A stretch of DNA of 7,934 bases from Treponema sp. (GTDB lineage: Bacteria > Spirochaetota > Spirochaetia > Treponematales > Treponemataceae): positions 1 to 7,934 of the forward strand of contig JAILNT010000225.1 of assembly GCA_024691265.1 (NCBI GenBank), read 5' to 3'. Position numbers and translations under genes: made by a program. The notes beneath the pieces are model-generated. The model was not told the origin of the DNA and ran no database searches. It saw only the letters and a program-made list of their open reading frames with translations. This document shows, piece after piece, positions 1-6,199 of the stretch. Each line of letters begins with the position of its first letter. Position 1 is the first letter of the stretch.

Positions 1-98
1 AAAATATATGTTTTTCTAAAAGATACTAGATGAATATAGAAAAAACGTATACAGTTTCTTGGATATTTTGAAAGAATTTGATTTTTTTTTGAATAAGT

Positions 99-114
99 AT
101 GTAATTTTTTACAT
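99..114. repeat. Palindrome ATGTAA-N4-TTACAT, possible operator
   Basis: A perfect 6-bp inverted repeat, ATGTAA and TTACAT, is separated by four T. It lies about 54 bp upstream of the candidate -35 box of oppA. The size and symmetry resemble a dimeric helix-turn-helix binding site of the TGTNA-N-TNACA kind, but it matches no regulator consensus that I can name with confidence. In DNA this AT-rich, such short palindromes also arise by chance. Confidence 0.25.
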
Positions 115-167
115 TTTGTCAATAGAAATTTTCTGTGAAAAAAATATCTGTAATGCCACTAAAGATA

Positions 168-197
168 TTGAATCAGTTTATAAGTGTGTGTTAAAAT
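168..197 (+). promoter_or_regulatory. Candidate sigma-70 promoter of the opp operon
   Basis: A -35-like TTGAAT (168-173) is followed after 18 bp by a -10-like TAAAAT (192-197). The -10 is preceded by TG one base away (189-190), giving an extended -10. The expected transcription start is near 203-205, leaving a leader of roughly 30 nt that contains the oppA Shine-Dalgarno. No other pair of hexamers in the leader has acceptable spacing. This is assigned by motif and position only. Confidence 0.6.
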
Positions 198-217
198 CAA
201 CAGCGTTGTTAAAAACC

Positions 218-223
218 AGGAGG
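218..223 (+). promoter_or_regulatory. oppA ribosome binding site AGGAGG
   Basis: A full AGGAGG lies 10 nt upstream of the oppA ATG. It is one of the two strongest Shine-Dalgarno sequences in the operon, the other being that of oppF. This fits a binding protein that is usually made in excess over its membrane partners. Confidence 0.85.
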
Positions 224-233
224 TTTTAGAAAT

Positions 234-1847
234 ATGAAAAAGACATTGCTAAAGGCTGCAGTATTAAGTTTGACTGCTGCTCTTATGCTTTCAGGCTGTG
301 GAGAAAAAGCTGCTGATACAGGTAGTGCTTCAACAAAAGATTCAAAGGCTAAGATGGCTGAATTCATTTTGAATAATGGTTCAGAACCTCAGTCTTTGGA
401 CCCTTCTAAGATTCAGGGTGTTCCTGAACATCGTCTTTATATGGCTTTGTTTGAAGGCCTTGTAAGCTATGATCCAAAAACTTGTCAGGCTATTCCAGGT
501 GTAGCAGAAAGCTGGTCAAGAAGCGAAGATGGAACAGTTCTTACATTTAAGCTTCGTGATACAACATGGAGTGATGGTACCCCAATTACAGCTCAGACAT
601 TTGTTGATTCTTGGTTGTATTATATGGCTCCTGCTACAGCTGCTGAATATGCTTATATGCCAGCTGCAGTTATTGAAGGTGCTGCAGATTATAATTCAGG
701 AAAAGCTGGTCGTGAAACAGTTGGTATCAAGGCTGTTGATGAACATACTCTTGAAGTAAAGCTTGTAGGACCTGTAGCTTATGCTATCGACATGATGGCT
801 CACTATTCATTTGCTCCTCTTCCACTTCATGCTATTGAAAAGTATAAGAATGACTGGACAAAGCCAGGTAACTTCGTTGGTAACGGTCCATTCGTATTGG
901 AAGAATGGGTTCCACAGGATCATGTTTCTGTAGTTCCAAACGATAAATACTGGAATAAGGAAAATGTATTCCTTAGCCGCATTACATATCTTCCTATTGA
1001 AGATACAACTGTTGCTTATAATAAGTTCAGAAATAATGAAATCGACTGGGATACAAGTATTCCTCTTGATGTTCTTGATGAAGTTAAACTCCTTCCATCT
1101 TATCACAAAGATTCACAGATTTCTTCATATTACTATGAATTTAATATCAATGACCCAACTTTGAAAGATGTTCGTGTTCGTAAAGCTTTAGCTATGTCTA
1201 TTAATCGTCAGGAACTTGTTGACAAAGTTACAAAGGGTGGTCAGATTGCAGCTGATGCATTCTGTCCTCCTATGACAGGATATACTCCAGCTACAGGTAA
1301 TGCTTTCAATGTAGAAGAAGCAAAGAAGCTTTTGGCTGATGCAGGTTATCCTAATGGAACAGGCTTCCCTAAGTTAACTGTTATTTATAACACAAACGAT
1401 GGTCATAAAAAGATTGCTGAATATGTTCAGCAGGAATGGAAGAAAAATCTTGGAATTGATGTATCTCTTGAAAATATGGAATGGGCAACATTCTTGGATC
1501 AGAGACAGAGCAACAATTTCCAGATTGCTCGTGCAGGTTGGGTTGGAGACTATATGGATCCATCTAACTTCCTTGAATTGTGCTTAACAGACAGTGGAAA
1601 CAATGATGGTAGATATGCAAATCCTAAGTATGATGAACTTTTGCAGAAGGCAGCACGTCTTCCAGCTGGAGATGAGCGTATGCAGCTTCTCCATGAAGCA
1701 GAAGAAATCATGATGACTCAGGATCAGGCTTTGATTCCTTTCTACTATTATGTATCACAGAACCTCATCGATTTGAATAAGTGGGACGGTTGGTATACAA
1801 ACCCTCTCGATGTACATCCTTATGTAGGTTTGAAGGCAAAGAACTAA
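234..1847 (+). CDS. oppA: Oligopeptide ABC transporter, substrate-binding lipoprotein (OppA, SBP_bac_5 family)
   Basis: This is the extracytoplasmic solute receptor that binds peptides and delivers them to OppBC. The N-terminus is a lipoprotein signal: MKK, a hydrophobic core, then the lipobox LSGC with Cys22 as the expected lipidated residue, followed by a flexible Ala/Ser/Lys linker to about residue 42. The mature part follows the family pattern: NGSEPQSLDPSK near 48-59, AESWSRSEDG near 91-100, TWSDGTPITAQTFVDSW near 111-127, the GNGPFVLEEW motif near 216-225, then DVRVRKALAMSINRQEL further on. At 537 residues it matches the usual OppA/DppA length and looks intact. The ATG is fixed by the signal peptide and the AGGAGG upstream. 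It is first in the operon and separated from oppB by a hairpin-containing gap. Peptide is the best guess for substrate; family members that bind other ligands (dipeptides, nickel, sugars) cannot be excluded from sequence. Confidence 0.95.
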   Translation: MKKTLLKAAVLSLTAALMLSGCGEKAADTGSASTKDSKAKMAEFILNNGSEPQSLDPSKIQGVPEHRLYMALFEGLVSYDPKTCQAIPGVAESWSRSEDGTVLTFKLRDTTWSDGTPITAQTFVDSWLYYMAPATAAEYAYMPAAVIEGAADYNSGKAGRETVGIKAVDEHTLEVKLVGPVAYAIDMMAHYSFAPLPLHAIEKYKNDWTKPGNFVGNGPFVLEEWVPQDHVSVVPNDKYWNKENVFLSRITYLPIEDTTVAYNKFRNNEIDWDTSIPLDVLDEVKLLPSYHKDSQISSYYYEFNINDPTLKDVRVRKALAMSINRQELVDKVTKGGQIAADAFCPPMTGYTPATGNAFNVEEAKKLLADAGYPNGTGFPKLTVIYNTNDGHKKIAEYVQQEWKKNLGIDVSLENMEWATFLDQRQSNNFQIARAGWVGDYMDPSNFLELCLTDSGNNDGRYANPKYDELLQKAARLPAGDERMQLLHEAEEIMMTQDQALIPFYYYVSQNLIDLNKWDGWYTNPLDVHPYVGLKAKN

Positions 1848-1857
1848 TTATAAGTAA

Positions 1858-1874
1858 TTACTAATAATTAGTAA
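1858..1874. repeat. AT-rich palindrome just after oppA
   Basis: TTACTAAT and ATTAGTAA form a perfect 8-bp inverted repeat around a single A, starting 10 nt after the oppA stop codon. Folded as RNA it would give about seven pairs, six of them A-U, with a 3-nt loop, so it is weak on its own. It is followed by an A-rich tract (about 1873-1890) that leads into the larger hairpin. It may help protect the 3' end of oppA mRNA or may simply reflect base composition. Confidence 0.45.
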
Positions 1875-1891
1875 AAATAAAAAGAAAAAAT

Positions 1892-1940
1892 GTAAATGGA
1901 AGAGTGCATAAAGTGAGAGATTTAAGCCTCTTCCATTTAT
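1892..1940 (+). promoter_or_regulatory. Intercistronic hairpin between oppA and oppB
   Basis: TAAATGGAAGAG (1893-1904) is exactly complementary to CTCTTCCATTTA (1928-1939), a 12-bp perfect stem that a G-U pair (1892/1940) can extend. Inside it, GCATAAA (1906-1912) can pair with TTTAAGC (1921-1927) at six of seven positions, leaving an 8-nt loop. No T-run follows, so it is not a standard terminator. It sits between the binding-protein gene and the permease genes, where such structures commonly stabilise the upstream mRNA segment or mark a processing point. The oppB Shine-Dalgarno begins 5 nt after the stem, so it may also affect oppB initiation. Confidence 0.7.
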
Positions 1941-1944
1941 CAAT

Positions 1945-1949
1945 AGAGG
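1945..1949 (+). promoter_or_regulatory. oppB ribosome binding site AGAGG that decides the start
   Basis: AGAGG lies 5 nt before the ATG at 1955 and supports that codon as the start. An in-frame GTG at 1904 would add 17 residues, but those codons run through the intercistronic hairpin and have no Shine-Dalgarno. The spacing is short, so initiation may be weaker than for oppA. Confidence 0.65.
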
Positions 1950-1954
1950 TTATT

Positions 1955-2884
1955 ATGGGAAAATTTATTGTTCGCCGGCTTTTAAGCTTGATACCGACAA
2001 TGTTTTTGATTATCACATTCAGCTTCTTTATCATTCGAGTTGCTCCTGGTGGACCATTCTCTAGTGAAAAGAAAGTAACTCCTGAAGTAATGGCAAACCT
2101 TTTACACAAGTATCATATGGATGAGCCATTAATGAAGCAGTATCTACGCTATATGGTAGACGTTTTGAATGGTGATTTAGGTCCTTCATACAAAAATAAG
2201 GATTTTACTGTAAATCAGCTTATTGGTCAGAGTATGCCTAATTCTATGATTCTTGGAATTACAGCTCTCATAATAGCTGTCGTTTTAGGTGTTACAGTAG
2301 GTCTTGTAGCGGCATGTAATCAAAATAGCTGGGCGGATTATTTTGCCATGTCATTTGCCAGCTTGGGAATTTCTATACCGTTGTTTGTTTTCGGTCCTGT
2401 TGTTGTTTTCATTTTTGCAATGAAATTAAAGTTATTCCCTACATCAGGTTGGATTACAAGTAGAGCTGGTTTGATAACTCTTGTTTTGCCAGCTTGTACA
2501 TTAAGTCTTTCGTATTTTTCTTCTATATCACGTCTTACCCGTGCAAGTGTTCTTGAAGTTCTTCGTTCTGATTATGTTAGAACAGCAAGGGCTAAAGGAC
2601 TTCACCCAACTGTTGTTCTTATAAAGCATGTTTTGAAGGGAGCTTTACTTCCTATAGTTACATATCTTGGACCAGCATTTGCAGGTATTGTTACAGGTTC
2701 TGTTGTTGTTGAGCAGATATTCTTAGTTCCAGGTATTGGTAACCACTTCGTAAAATCTGCACTTAATAGAGATTATACTTTGATTTTGGGAACTGTTATT
2801 GTTTATTCTTTCATCTTGATAATAATGAACTTTATTGTAGATGTTTTGTACGGTTTCCTTGATCCACGTATTTCTTACAAATAA
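1955..2884 (+). CDS. oppB: Oligopeptide ABC transporter permease OppB
   Basis: One of the two channel-forming subunits of the peptide importer, in the cytoplasmic membrane. The product has 309 residues, normal for OppB/DppB. It begins MGKFIVRRLLSLIPT, the typical family start, which is why the ATG is preferred over the upstream in-frame GTG. Membrane segments are visible at about 9-29, 96-120, 134-158, 170-192, 236-255 and 275-298. RVAPGGPF follows the first segment, and GDLGPSY near 73-79 is a usual OppB motif. The cytoplasmic coupling loop that contacts the ATPases is YVRTARAKGL near 207-216, ending in LLP near 231-233. The C-terminus contains the conserved DPR. It is third-party evidence for an Opp system that oppC, oppD and oppF follow directly. 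No truncation or frameshift is seen. Confidence 0.95.
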   Translation: MGKFIVRRLLSLIPTMFLIITFSFFIIRVAPGGPFSSEKKVTPEVMANLLHKYHMDEPLMKQYLRYMVDVLNGDLGPSYKNKDFTVNQLIGQSMPNSMILGITALIIAVVLGVTVGLVAACNQNSWADYFAMSFASLGISIPLFVFGPVVVFIFAMKLKLFPTSGWITSRAGLITLVLPACTLSLSYFSSISRLTRASVLEVLRSDYVRTARAKGLHPTVVLIKHVLKGALLPIVTYLGPAFAGIVTGSVVVEQIFLVPGIGNHFVKSALNRDYTLILGTVIVYSFILIIMNFIVDVLYGFLDPRISYK

Positions 2885-2924
2885 TTTATTGATTTTTCGA
2901 CAACACGTGTAAAGGATATTTTTT

Positions 2925-3986
2925 ATGTTTGGTTTTGGTTCAAAGAAAAAAAGCAGCGGAGTAAATGAGTTTAATCAGTCCATGAAGAGTGTTTCTTTAT
3001 GGGATGATGCTTGGAAACGTCTGCGTAAAAATAAAATGGCTTTAATTAGCCTTTGGGTAGTACTTGGTTATATTGTAGTTGCTTTAGCAGCTCCAATTCT
3101 TCCTATTTATCCTTATGAAGAACAGGTTGTAGCTCATATCAATCTTCCTCCTTCTTTAAAGCCTGCTGGTGAAGTTATGCTTGCTCGCCGTACTGCATAT
3201 CTTAAAAAGGTTATGAAAGCTGAAAATAGAACAGAATTCACTGCCAGTGAAAAGCAAGAATTGGAAGATATGAAAAAGGATATAGAAGTAAATCCTATTC
3301 ATAAAAGAGTTTATATTCTTGGAACAGATTCTCTTGGTCGTGATATGCTCAGCCGTACAATTTTTGGTGGACGTATTTCTATTTCTATTGGTCTTATTGG
3401 TACATTAACGGCTTTGTGTATTGGTATTTTAGTTGGTGCTATTGCAGGCTATAAAGGCGGCTGGATTGATAACCTCCTTATGAGATTTGTTGATATTCTT
3501 TACGGTCTTCCTTATATGCTTATGGTTATTATCCTTATGGCTGTTCTTGGAAGAAATGTAGCCATTCTTTTCGTTGCAATTGCTCTTGTTTCCTGGCTTA
3601 CAATTGCCCGTGTTGTTCGTGGTCAGGTAATAAGCTTGAAAAATTCAGAATTTATTGAAGCTGCACGTTCTATGGGTGCAAGCTCAATGCATATAATAAT
3701 AAGACATCTTCTTCCAAATTGTCTTGGAATTATTATTGCGTATGCAACACTTTCTTTACCTAGTTTCATTATGAGCGAAAGCTTCCTTTCATTTCTTGGT
3801 CTTGGTGTTTCTGCTCCTTTGGCTTCATGGGGAAGTCTTGTTTCTGATGGTGTAAAAGGTATGGAAGTTTATCCTTGGATACTTATTGTTCCTGCAGTTA
3901 TTATGACAGTGTTCCTATTTGCTATGAACTTTTTGGGTGATGGTGTTCGTGATGCATTTGACCCTCAGAGTAAAAACAGGGTATAA
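2925..3986 (+). CDS. oppC: Oligopeptide ABC transporter permease OppC, with enlarged outer loop
   Basis: The second channel subunit, partner of OppB. The N-terminal cytoplasmic segment has the family pattern SLWDDAWKRLRKNKMA (about 24-39) before the first membrane helix (39-60). GTDSLGRDMLSR (133-144) is the OppC signature before the remaining helices (about 151-176, 187-210, 211-232, 265-290, 315-340). The coupling loop EAARSMGASS...LLPN lies at 245-265, and the end has the conserved DAFDP. The start is supported by AAAGGA 8 nt upstream. At 353 residues it is about 50 longer than the usual 300 or so: the extra length is a charged, helix-prone stretch between helix 1 and the GTD motif (about 75-125, rich in Lys and Glu) that should face outward. 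This insertion reads in frame with no sign of a sequencing error. Confidence 0.94.
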   Translation: MFGFGSKKKSSGVNEFNQSMKSVSLWDDAWKRLRKNKMALISLWVVLGYIVVALAAPILPIYPYEEQVVAHINLPPSLKPAGEVMLARRTAYLKKVMKAENRTEFTASEKQELEDMKKDIEVNPIHKRVYILGTDSLGRDMLSRTIFGGRISISIGLIGTLTALCIGILVGAIAGYKGGWIDNLLMRFVDILYGLPYMLMVIILMAVLGRNVAILFVAIALVSWLTIARVVRGQVISLKNSEFIEAARSMGASSMHIIIRHLLPNCLGIIIAYATLSLPSFIMSESFLSFLGLGVSAPLASWGSLVSDGVKGMEVYPWILIVPAVIMTVFLFAMNFLGDGVRDAFDPQSKNRV

Positions 3987-4029
3987 AATACTGCACTGCA
4001 ATTTTTTTTAGAGTTATCCATAATTTTAG

Positions 4030-4056
4030 GTTAACAGATTTACGGAGTTAACAGAT
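4030..4056 (+). repeat. Direct repeat GTTAACAGAT flanking the oppD ribosome binding site
   Basis: The 10-base sequence GTTAACAGAT occurs at 4030-4039 and again at 4047-4056, a 17-bp period. The second copy overlaps the oppD start codon, and the oppD Shine-Dalgarno GGAG (4044-4047) lies between the copies, sharing one base with the second. GTTAAC is itself palindromic. The function is unknown; a small duplication is the simplest explanation. Confidence 0.55.
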
Positions 4057-5080
4057 GACTGATGAAGTTATTTTGCAGGTAAAAGATCTGCGTACATATT
4101 TTTATACAGATGCCGGAGTCGTCAAGTCTGTCGATGGAATCACTTTTGATTTGCATAAAGGTGAAACATTGGGTATTGTAGGCGAATCTGGTTCAGGAAA
4201 GAGTGTTTCAAATCTTTCTATTATGAAACTTATTCCAACTCCTCCTGGAAAAATTGAGGGTGGAGAAGTTTTGTTCCATGGACAGGATTTGCTCAAGATG
4301 AGTGATAAGGAATTGCGTCATATCCGTGGTAACAAGATTTCTATGATATTCCAGGATCCAATGTCAAGTTTGAATCCTTTCCTTAGAATATCAACACAAT
4401 TGATGGAAACAATTCAGTTGCATCAGGGACTTAATAAGAAAGAAGCTAAAGCAAAAGCTATTGAAATGCTAAAGCTTGCTGGTATTCCTGGTGCAGAAGA
4501 AAGAGTTGATTGTTATCCTCATCAGTTTTCTGGTGGTATGAGACAGCGTGTTATGATTGCTATGGGCTTGTCTTGTAATCCTGAAATCTTGATTGCCGAT
4601 GAACCTACAAGTGCTCTTGATGTTACAATTCAGGCTCAGATTATCGAGCTTATGAAGGATTTGACAAAGAAGTTTGGTACAGCAGTTATTATGATTACAC
4701 ACTCTTTAGGTGTTGTTGCCGGTATGTGTGATACAATAAATGTTATGTATGCTGGTCGTGTTGTTGAGCATGGTGCAACAAAAGATTTGTTCGCAGCTCC
4801 TATGCACCCATATACACAGGGCTTGATTAAGTCCGTACCTCGTCTTGACAGGGATATTGATGGACGCTTGTTCTCAATTCCTGGTCAGCCGCCTAACGTT
4901 ATAGATTTGCCTTCTTGCTGTCCTTTCTATCCTAGATGTAATAAGACAATGGATATCTGTAAAAAGAAGTATCCTCCTCTAAAACAGTTTGGTAATGGAC
5001 ATTGTGCTTCTTGTTGGCTTTATGCAGATAAAGAAGCTGTAGAGTTGAAGTCAGATTCTAATTCAAAGGAGGCTAAATAA
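4055..5080 (+). CDS. oppD: Oligopeptide ABC transporter ATP-binding protein OppD
   Basis: One of the two ATPases that drive peptide import, on the cytoplasmic face of OppBC. The 341 residues show all ABC motifs: Walker A GESGSGKS (43-50), Q-loop Gln100, signature FSGGMRQR (158-165), Walker B ILIADE (178-183), SALD (186-189) and switch His216. FSGGM in place of LSGGQ is normal for OppD/DppD. The oligo_HPY C-terminal region follows from about 250 (MHPYTQGLIKSVPRL), with a cysteine set in CPFYPRC...C...C (Cys289, Cys295, Cys302, and Cys317 or Cys320) of the kind reported to bind an iron-sulfur cluster in related dipeptide and oligopeptide ATPases. GGAG 7 nt upstream supports the start. The stop codon overlaps the oppF start by one base, so the two are probably translationally coupled. 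Confidence 0.96.
   Translation: MTDEVILQVKDLRTYFYTDAGVVKSVDGITFDLHKGETLGIVGESGSGKSVSNLSIMKLIPTPPGKIEGGEVLFHGQDLLKMSDKELRHIRGNKISMIFQDPMSSLNPFLRISTQLMETIQLHQGLNKKEAKAKAIEMLKLAGIPGAEERVDCYPHQFSGGMRQRVMIAMGLSCNPEILIADEPTSALDVTIQAQIIELMKDLTKKFGTAVIMITHSLGVVAGMCDTINVMYAGRVVEHGATKDLFAAPMHPYTQGLIKSVPRLDRDIDGRLFSIPGQPPNVIDLPSCCPFYPRCNKTMDICKKKYPPLKQFGNGHCASCWLYADKEAVELKSDSNSKEAK
5065..5072 (+). promoter_or_regulatory. oppF ribosome binding site AAAGGAGG inside oppD
   Basis: A strong Shine-Dalgarno lies within the last codons of oppD, 7 nt before the oppF ATG. Together with the TAATG stop/start overlap it supports coupled translation and near-equal production of the two ATPase subunits, as expected for a heterodimeric motor. 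Confidence 0.8.
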
Positions 5081-6111
5081 TGCAGCAGGCAGATAAAGTT
5101 TTAGACAGTAAAGTAGAAAACCTTCTTGAAGTAAGAAATTTGAAAATGCACTTTCCAGCAGGTGCAAAAGGTCTTTTTGGAAGAGAAAAGAAATATGTAT
5201 ATGCTGTTGACGGTGTTTCATTTGAAGTTCGTAAAGGTGAAACTTTAGGTTTAGTAGGTGAATCAGGTTGTGGAAAATCAACTGTAATTCGTGCTGTAGC
5301 TCAGCTTTATAAACCTACTGCCGGCGAAGTTATATTTGACGGTAAAGAGCTTACTCATACAGATAAGAAGTCAATGCTTGAATCAAGAAAGAATATGCAA
5401 ATGGTTTTCCAAGACCCATATAGTTCTCTTGACCCAAGAATGACAACTGCACAGATTATTTCTGAACCTATGCAGATTTATCGTAAAAGAGGAATTATCT
5501 CTATGACAGATCAAGAAATATCTGATAGAGTTGATTCTTTGATGGAAATGGTAGGGCTTTCAAAATTCTTTAAGAATAGATATCCTCATGAATTTTCAGG
5601 TGGACAGAGACAGAGAATTGGTATAGCAAGAGCATTGGCATTGAAGCCAAAGCTTATTCTTGCTGATGAACCTGTTTCTGCTTTGGACGTTTCTATTCAG
5701 GCTCAGATTTTGAATTTGTTTAAAGATGTTCAAAAGAGAATGGGTCTTTCTTATTTATTTATTGCTCATGACCTTGCTGTAATTAAATATATTTCTGACC
5801 GCATTGCTGTTATGTACCTTGGAAAGATTGTTGAAATAAGTGATAGTAAAGATTTATATGCAAAACCTTTACATCCTTATACAAAGGCATTGCTTTCTGC
5901 AGCACCTATTCCAGATCCTGAAGTTGAAGCAAAAAGAGAACGTATTATTCTTTCTGGTGATGTTCCTTCTCCAAATGTTCAGCGTCCTGGCTGTTATTTC
6001 TATGATAGATGTCCTCATAGAATGGATAGATGTAAAGCTAATCAGCCTCCTCTTGTTCAGAAGGGTGAAAATGGTACAGACCATCGTGTAGCCTGTTTCT
6101 TATATAAATAG
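5080..6111 (+). CDS. oppF: Oligopeptide ABC transporter ATP-binding protein OppF
   Basis: The second ATPase of the importer, expected to pair with OppD. The 343 residues carry Walker A GESGCGKST (60-68), Q-loop Gln111, a canonical signature FSGGQRQR (172-179), Walker B LILADE (192-197), SALD (200-203) and switch His230. Before Walker A is an insertion FPAGAKGLFGREKKYVYAVDGV (about 25-46), typical of OppF/DppF, where the A-loop region contains a GLF-R-K stretch. The oligo_HPY tail starts near 264 (LHPYTKALLSAAP) and has four cysteines, Cys305, Cys311, Cys318 and Cys339, in the GCYFYDRC...C...HRVAC pattern. The gene is intact and last in the operon: an intrinsic terminator begins 12 nt after its stop codon. 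The ATG, rather than a later one, is chosen from the AAAGGAGG spacing. Confidence 0.96.
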   Translation: MQQADKVLDSKVENLLEVRNLKMHFPAGAKGLFGREKKYVYAVDGVSFEVRKGETLGLVGESGCGKSTVIRAVAQLYKPTAGEVIFDGKELTHTDKKSMLESRKNMQMVFQDPYSSLDPRMTTAQIISEPMQIYRKRGIISMTDQEISDRVDSLMEMVGLSKFFKNRYPHEFSGGQRQRIGIARALALKPKLILADEPVSALDVSIQAQILNLFKDVQKRMGLSYLFIAHDLAVIKYISDRIAVMYLGKIVEISDSKDLYAKPLHPYTKALLSAAPIPDPEVEAKRERIILSGDVPSPNVQRPGCYFYDRCPHRMDRCKANQPPLVQKGENGTDHRVACFLYK

Positions 6112-6123
6112 TAAGGAATATAC

Positions 6124-6156
6124 AAAGCCTGCTTCTTTTGAGGCAGGTTTTTTTTT
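6124..6156 (+). terminator. Intrinsic terminator of the opp operon
   Basis: CCTGCTTC (6128-6135) pairs with GAGGCAGG (6140-6147) over eight positions, one of them G-U, with a TTTT loop. The stem is followed at once by nine T (6148-6156), and A/G bases before the stem can pair with the first of them. This is a textbook Rho-independent terminator and the only one in the window. It separates opp from rpe. Confidence 0.93.
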
Positions 6157-6161
6157 GTTAG

Positions 6162-6199
6162 TTTACAACTTGACCGCTATTTGATAGTATATTTATAAT
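6162..6199 (+). promoter_or_regulatory. Candidate rpe promoter hexamers abutting the start codon
   Basis: Two hexamer pairs overlap here. TTGACC (6170-6175), 18 bp, TATAAT (6194-6199) is the better match, but its -10 touches the rpe ATG, so transcription would start inside codons 2-3. TTTACA (6162-6167), 17 bp, TAGTAT (6185-6190) is a weaker match but would start about 3-4 nt before the ATG, giving a nearly leaderless mRNA. The position directly after a terminator favours some promoter here, but which pair is used cannot be settled by reading. Confidence 0.4.

Larger units (their letters stand above)
1..233. other. Non-coding leader upstream of oppA
   Basis: No gene can be supported here. 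All three forward frames hit stops within the first 33 bases, so at most a few C-terminal codons of an upstream gene could be present and none is recognisable. The stretch is very AT-rich, with a run of nine T at 82-90 that has no GC stem before it and so is not a convincing terminator. It holds the oppA promoter and ribosome binding site and a small palindrome, listed separately. Confidence 0.7.

Noticed and set aside
82..90. Run of nine T as a terminator of an upstream gene
   Set aside because: No GC-containing stem precedes it.
807..1106. Open frame on the minus strand inside oppA (99 codons), and similar antisense or out-of-frame stretches within oppA, oppD, oppF
   Set aside because: They lie wholly within well-supported genes, have no recognisable domains or Shine-Dalgarno, and are expected by-products of biased codon use.
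1904..1954. In-frame GTG at 1904 as an earlier oppB start adding 17 residues
   Set aside because: The extra codons run through the intercistronic hairpin, have no Shine-Dalgarno, and give residues unlike the OppB N-terminus. The ATG at 1955 has AGAGG and the typical MGKFIVRRLL start.
2903..2910. ACACGTGT palindrome in the oppB-oppC gap
   Set aside because: An isolated 8-bp palindrome inside an operon with no partner sites; chance is the simplest explanation.
3991..4009. Possible terminator after oppC (TGCACTGCA followed by eight T)
   Set aside because: The repeat leaves only one base for a loop and four pairs, so no stable hairpin forms, and oppD follows with its own Shine-Dalgarno in a clear operon.
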